64,000 nt of DNA from Leishmania mexicana MHOM/GT/2001/U1103. Lineage: Eukaryota; Euglenozoa; Kinetoplastea; Trypanosomatida; Trypanosomatidae. The position numbers and the translations under genes are program-made. The DNA is taken from assembly GCF_000234665.1 (NCBI RefSeq), contig NC_018316.1, positions 62,001-126,000 of the forward strand. Direction: 5' to 3'. The notes under the pieces are model-generated. The model made no database searches and was not told the DNA's origin. It was given only the letters and a program-made list of their open reading frames with translations. Below, one piece after another: positions 61,839 through 64,000 of this stretch. Numbering within the stretch: position 1 is the first letter of the stretch; each line of letters begins with the position of its first letter.

Positions 61839-64000
61839 ATGCCGACCGTGTCCATTGTAGGCATCGATGCCGCCTGGGAGCCCTCGTGCTGCCCATCCGT
61901 GATCCCCGATGCGGCAGGCGCCGCCACGCGAGACAGCACCGGCCTTCTCGCGGTGCCGGAGGTAGATATGGAAACGGGCATCGTTATCCTAGACCTCAGC
62001 CGCCGCAGTGGCGACGAGAACGCATCGCGCGGTCCTCATGTCTATGGCGCCGCTCGTAATGCCTCCGACAAGCCGCCGATTTGGGCTCGCAACAGTGGCG
62101 TGTGGGCACGCCTGCAGGCTGCCGGGTTCCCGTGCCTCATCGCTGTCCTGGCACAGCCGCTCGTGAGAGCCGCCGCTGCCGCACCACCACTGCCGCCGGC
62201 GCCGAGGACAGAGGATGAAGGAAGCGACGACAGGGGGTGCGCGGACAGCGCTGGCCTCGGTGCAGATGCGGGGGCGGGTGTGGCGACCGTGCCGGCACAC
62301 AAGCTACCGCTACCGTGGGCGACCACCTCTCTCCTTACGCTCCCCTCACCTTCGAGTGCATCCAACCAGGCGGCGAAGCCGCTGCTCGTTTATGTGCCCA
62401 CCACCGCACCCGCTGCGGCTGCCGGCTACAGCGGTGCGGCAGGCGGGGTCGGCGCTACTGACTCAGAAACACCGGCGGTTGCTGCATCGCCTCCCCTCTC
62501 GCGCAGCGTGGTGGGCAAGCTGGGCAAGCTACCGAGCCCTGACCTGTCCCCGGCAACAGCAGCCACGACCACGCCTGCAGATCTGTCTCTCTCCGTCGCG
62601 TCTTCGACACCGCTCCGTCGCTCGTCGCAACCGCGCGCACTCCTGCCTCTGTACTTCAGCTCGGCCCCCGTGGCGCCGCTTCACCACCTCCTTGCCTCAG
62701 CTGCCGTGTGCGTGGACAGCCACGGAATACCGTCGGCTTCCTCTGCTGCGGCCGCACATGACGAGGAGGATGCCCAGCCCTCACTCAGAGGCGCTGGTAC
62801 CACGTGTGAAGCAGCTAAAAGGGAGCGCGTGCGAGAAGTCGATACGTTGCAGCAGCCGCCACCTCCCTCGACGAGCGCCTGTACAGACGTGAGCACCGGT
62901 GCGGTTGGTGTTGCTCGAGTCATCTGTCGCGCAGTGTGGCCAATCCCCCCGTGGCCGGGGAATCCACTGCCGGTGTTCGCTCCGGAGGCGGTCCCGCTGC
63001 TATCCTACTCGGTGAGCACTGCTGGCGGGCACCGTGGCGTTTCGGTAGACGAATCCGCAGCGCCTCGAGTGGCAGAAACGGCAGCAGCGGATGACGACGA
63101 TGTGGAAGCGGCGGTGTCTGATCTGCTGGAGCACCTCGGTGAGTGGAACAGCTCCCTTGTGGCCGGCATGTTCTTGAGTGCGAAGGTGCTGGCGGCAAGC
63201 ACGCCCACGACACAAGCGGCTCCACCGCCCTTGCCGCAGCAGCAACCGGAAGCGACAGCGACGAGGACGAGAGAGGGCGAGGCAGAGGCGGAAGCAGTGG
63301 CTCTGGAGAAAGAAGGTGACAGTGTCACCGTGGCCTCGGCATGCCCGACGTCAATGCCAGAGCTGCTAGCGCTCCTCTTTCACTACTGGCATCAGCGGTT
63401 GGCGGACCCGCCGGCGCGCCTGTCTGCAGCGGAGCCTCCTGGAAGGCATCAGCAGCACCACGAGGCACGCGCATCTCTGAAAGCCGTTGCGGGCACCACC
63501 GCCACCGCCTCCACTGCCACCGCATTTGCCGCCCAGGAGAGCGTTGGCGTGGTGCCGCAGCCCCCATCGCCTCCCACGCAGACGCCGACACTCATCAGCC
63601 GCGCCTTTTTTCAGGATCCTCGAGGCCACGAGCACGCGACAGAAGCGCCCTGGCACAACTCCGCCAAACAAACGCCGGCGCAGGCAACGCCGCTGTCCTC
63701 GCCCTCCCCGCTGCCCCCTGCCGCCCCGCACCACTACACGGCCGCATTCCTTGTGGAGCAGCTGCTGATGTCGATCGAGTTTTCCATCGCGTACTTGGTG
63801 AGTCGCAAGCGGGACGCTGAGGCAACGGCGGCGGTGGCTGGCAGTCAGGCAGACAGAGATGCTCTCCGTGACGCATTCAATGAAGACGATGCTCGAGCGC
63901 CGCCTTTGACCCCGTTGCGGGTGCAGCAGCGGCTCCGGTGCTACCGACTTCCGCTGGTCTCCTCGCACACGCCGTTTGAAGCGGTGTGGGGGCTGTACCT
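61839..64000 (+). CDS. Hypothetical protein, 3' partial at window edge
   Basis: An uninterrupted frame from ATG 61839 to the last base (about 720 codons, no stop), so the gene continues outside the window. It begins MPTVSIVGIDAAWEPSCCPS. The first AG after the upstream CT tract (61702-61703) is followed by an out-of-frame ATG at 61778; an acceptor at the AG of 61782-61783 would make 61839 the first ATG. The protein is rich in Ala, Pro, Ser and Thr. More ordered pieces include GVWARLQAAGFPCLIAVLAQ (about 88-107), VEAAVSDLLEHLGEWNSSLV (about 420), PELLALLFHYWHQRL (about 508) and YTAAFLVEQLLMSIEFSIAY (about 635). I recognise no domain. Codon bias matches neighbouring genes. Confidence 0.75.
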   Translation, partial: MPTVSIVGIDAAWEPSCCPSVIPDAAGAATRDSTGLLAVPEVDMETGIVILDLSRRSGDENASRGPHVYGAARNASDKPPIWARNSGVWARLQAAGFPCLIAVLAQPLVRAAAAAPPLPPAPRTEDEGSDDRGCADSAGLGADAGAGVATVPAHKLPLPWATTSLLTLPSPSSASNQAAKPLLVYVPTTAPAAAAGYSGAAGGVGATDSETPAVAASPPLSRSVVGKLGKLPSPDLSPATAATTTPADLSLSVASSTPLRRSSQPRALLPLYFSSAPVAPLHHLLASAAVCVDSHGIPSASSAAAAHDEEDAQPSLRGAGTTCEAAKRERVREVDTLQQPPPPSTSACTDVSTGAVGVARVICRAVWPIPPWPGNPLPVFAPEAVPLLSYSVSTAGGHRGVSVDESAAPRVAETAAADDDDVEAAVSDLLEHLGEWNSSLVAGMFLSAKVLAASTPTTQAAPPPLPQQQPEATATRTREGEAEAEAVALEKEGDSVTVASACPTSMPELLALLFHYWHQRLADPPARLSAAEPPGRHQQHHEARASLKAVAGTTATASTATAFAAQESVGVVPQPPSPPTQTPTLISRAFFQDPRGHEHATEAPWHNSAKQTPAQATPLSSPSPLPPAAPHHYTAAFLVEQLLMSIEFSIAYLVSRKRDAEATAAVAGSQADRDALRDAFNEDDARAPPLTPLRVQQRLRCYRLPLVSSHTPFEAVWGLY

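Overview
The window reads as nuclear DNA of a trypanosomatid, almost certainly Leishmania. Every convincing gene is on the + strand. The genes are intronless, very GC-rich at third codon positions, and separated by long intergenic stretches of polypyrimidine runs, TG/CA microsatellites and C/G homopolymers. Predicted starts are usually the first ATG after a pyrimidine tract plus AG, as expected for spliced-leader trans-splicing of a polycistronic transcript. From memory (not checked here), glyoxalase II, cysteinyl-tRNA synthetase and ornithine decarboxylase lie in this order on Leishmania chromosome 12. The ornithine decarboxylase N-terminus differs in length from the L. donovani enzyme as I recall it, so I do not name a species.

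Layout. 1-2.8 kb: 3' part of a ubiquitin-specific protease. 3.3-4.2 kb: an interspersed repeat (copy 1). 5.5-8.7 kb: low-complexity protein of unknown function. 10.1-11.4 kb: 26S proteasome ATPase Rpt3. 12.2-13.1 kb: glyoxalase II with trypanothione-type specificity residues. 14.3-19.0 kb: large protein of unknown function. 19.5-21.6 kb: single-pass membrane protein with a beta-lactamase-like ectodomain. 22.4-23.0 kb: possible decayed gene. 24.0-26.5 kb: cysteinyl-tRNA synthetase. 28.2-36.9 kb: giant DEAH-box helicase with a zinc finger. 37.5-39.3 kb: SET-domain methyltransferase. 40.1-42.3 kb: ornithine decarboxylase. 42.3-47.2 kb: a 5 kb gene-free interval holding microsatellites and repeat copy 2. 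47.2-52.0 kb: coiled-coil protein. 52.5-58.1 kb: SAC3/GANP-domain protein. 58.6-60.4 kb: protein with a C-terminal transmembrane hairpin. 61.8 kb to the end: 5' part of a gene that runs off the window.

The most notable structure is a pair of directly repeated, apparently identical ~0.87 kb elements 41.8 kb apart. They bracket nine genes, including ornithine decarboxylase (first step of polyamine synthesis, which feeds trypanothione) and glyoxalase II (which uses a trypanothione thioester). In Leishmania, such direct repeats are known substrates for recombination that produces circular amplicons or deletions. Ubiquitin-proteasome genes (USP, Rpt3) sit nearby, but trypanosomatid gene arrays are usually not functional operons, so I read no pathway into the order.
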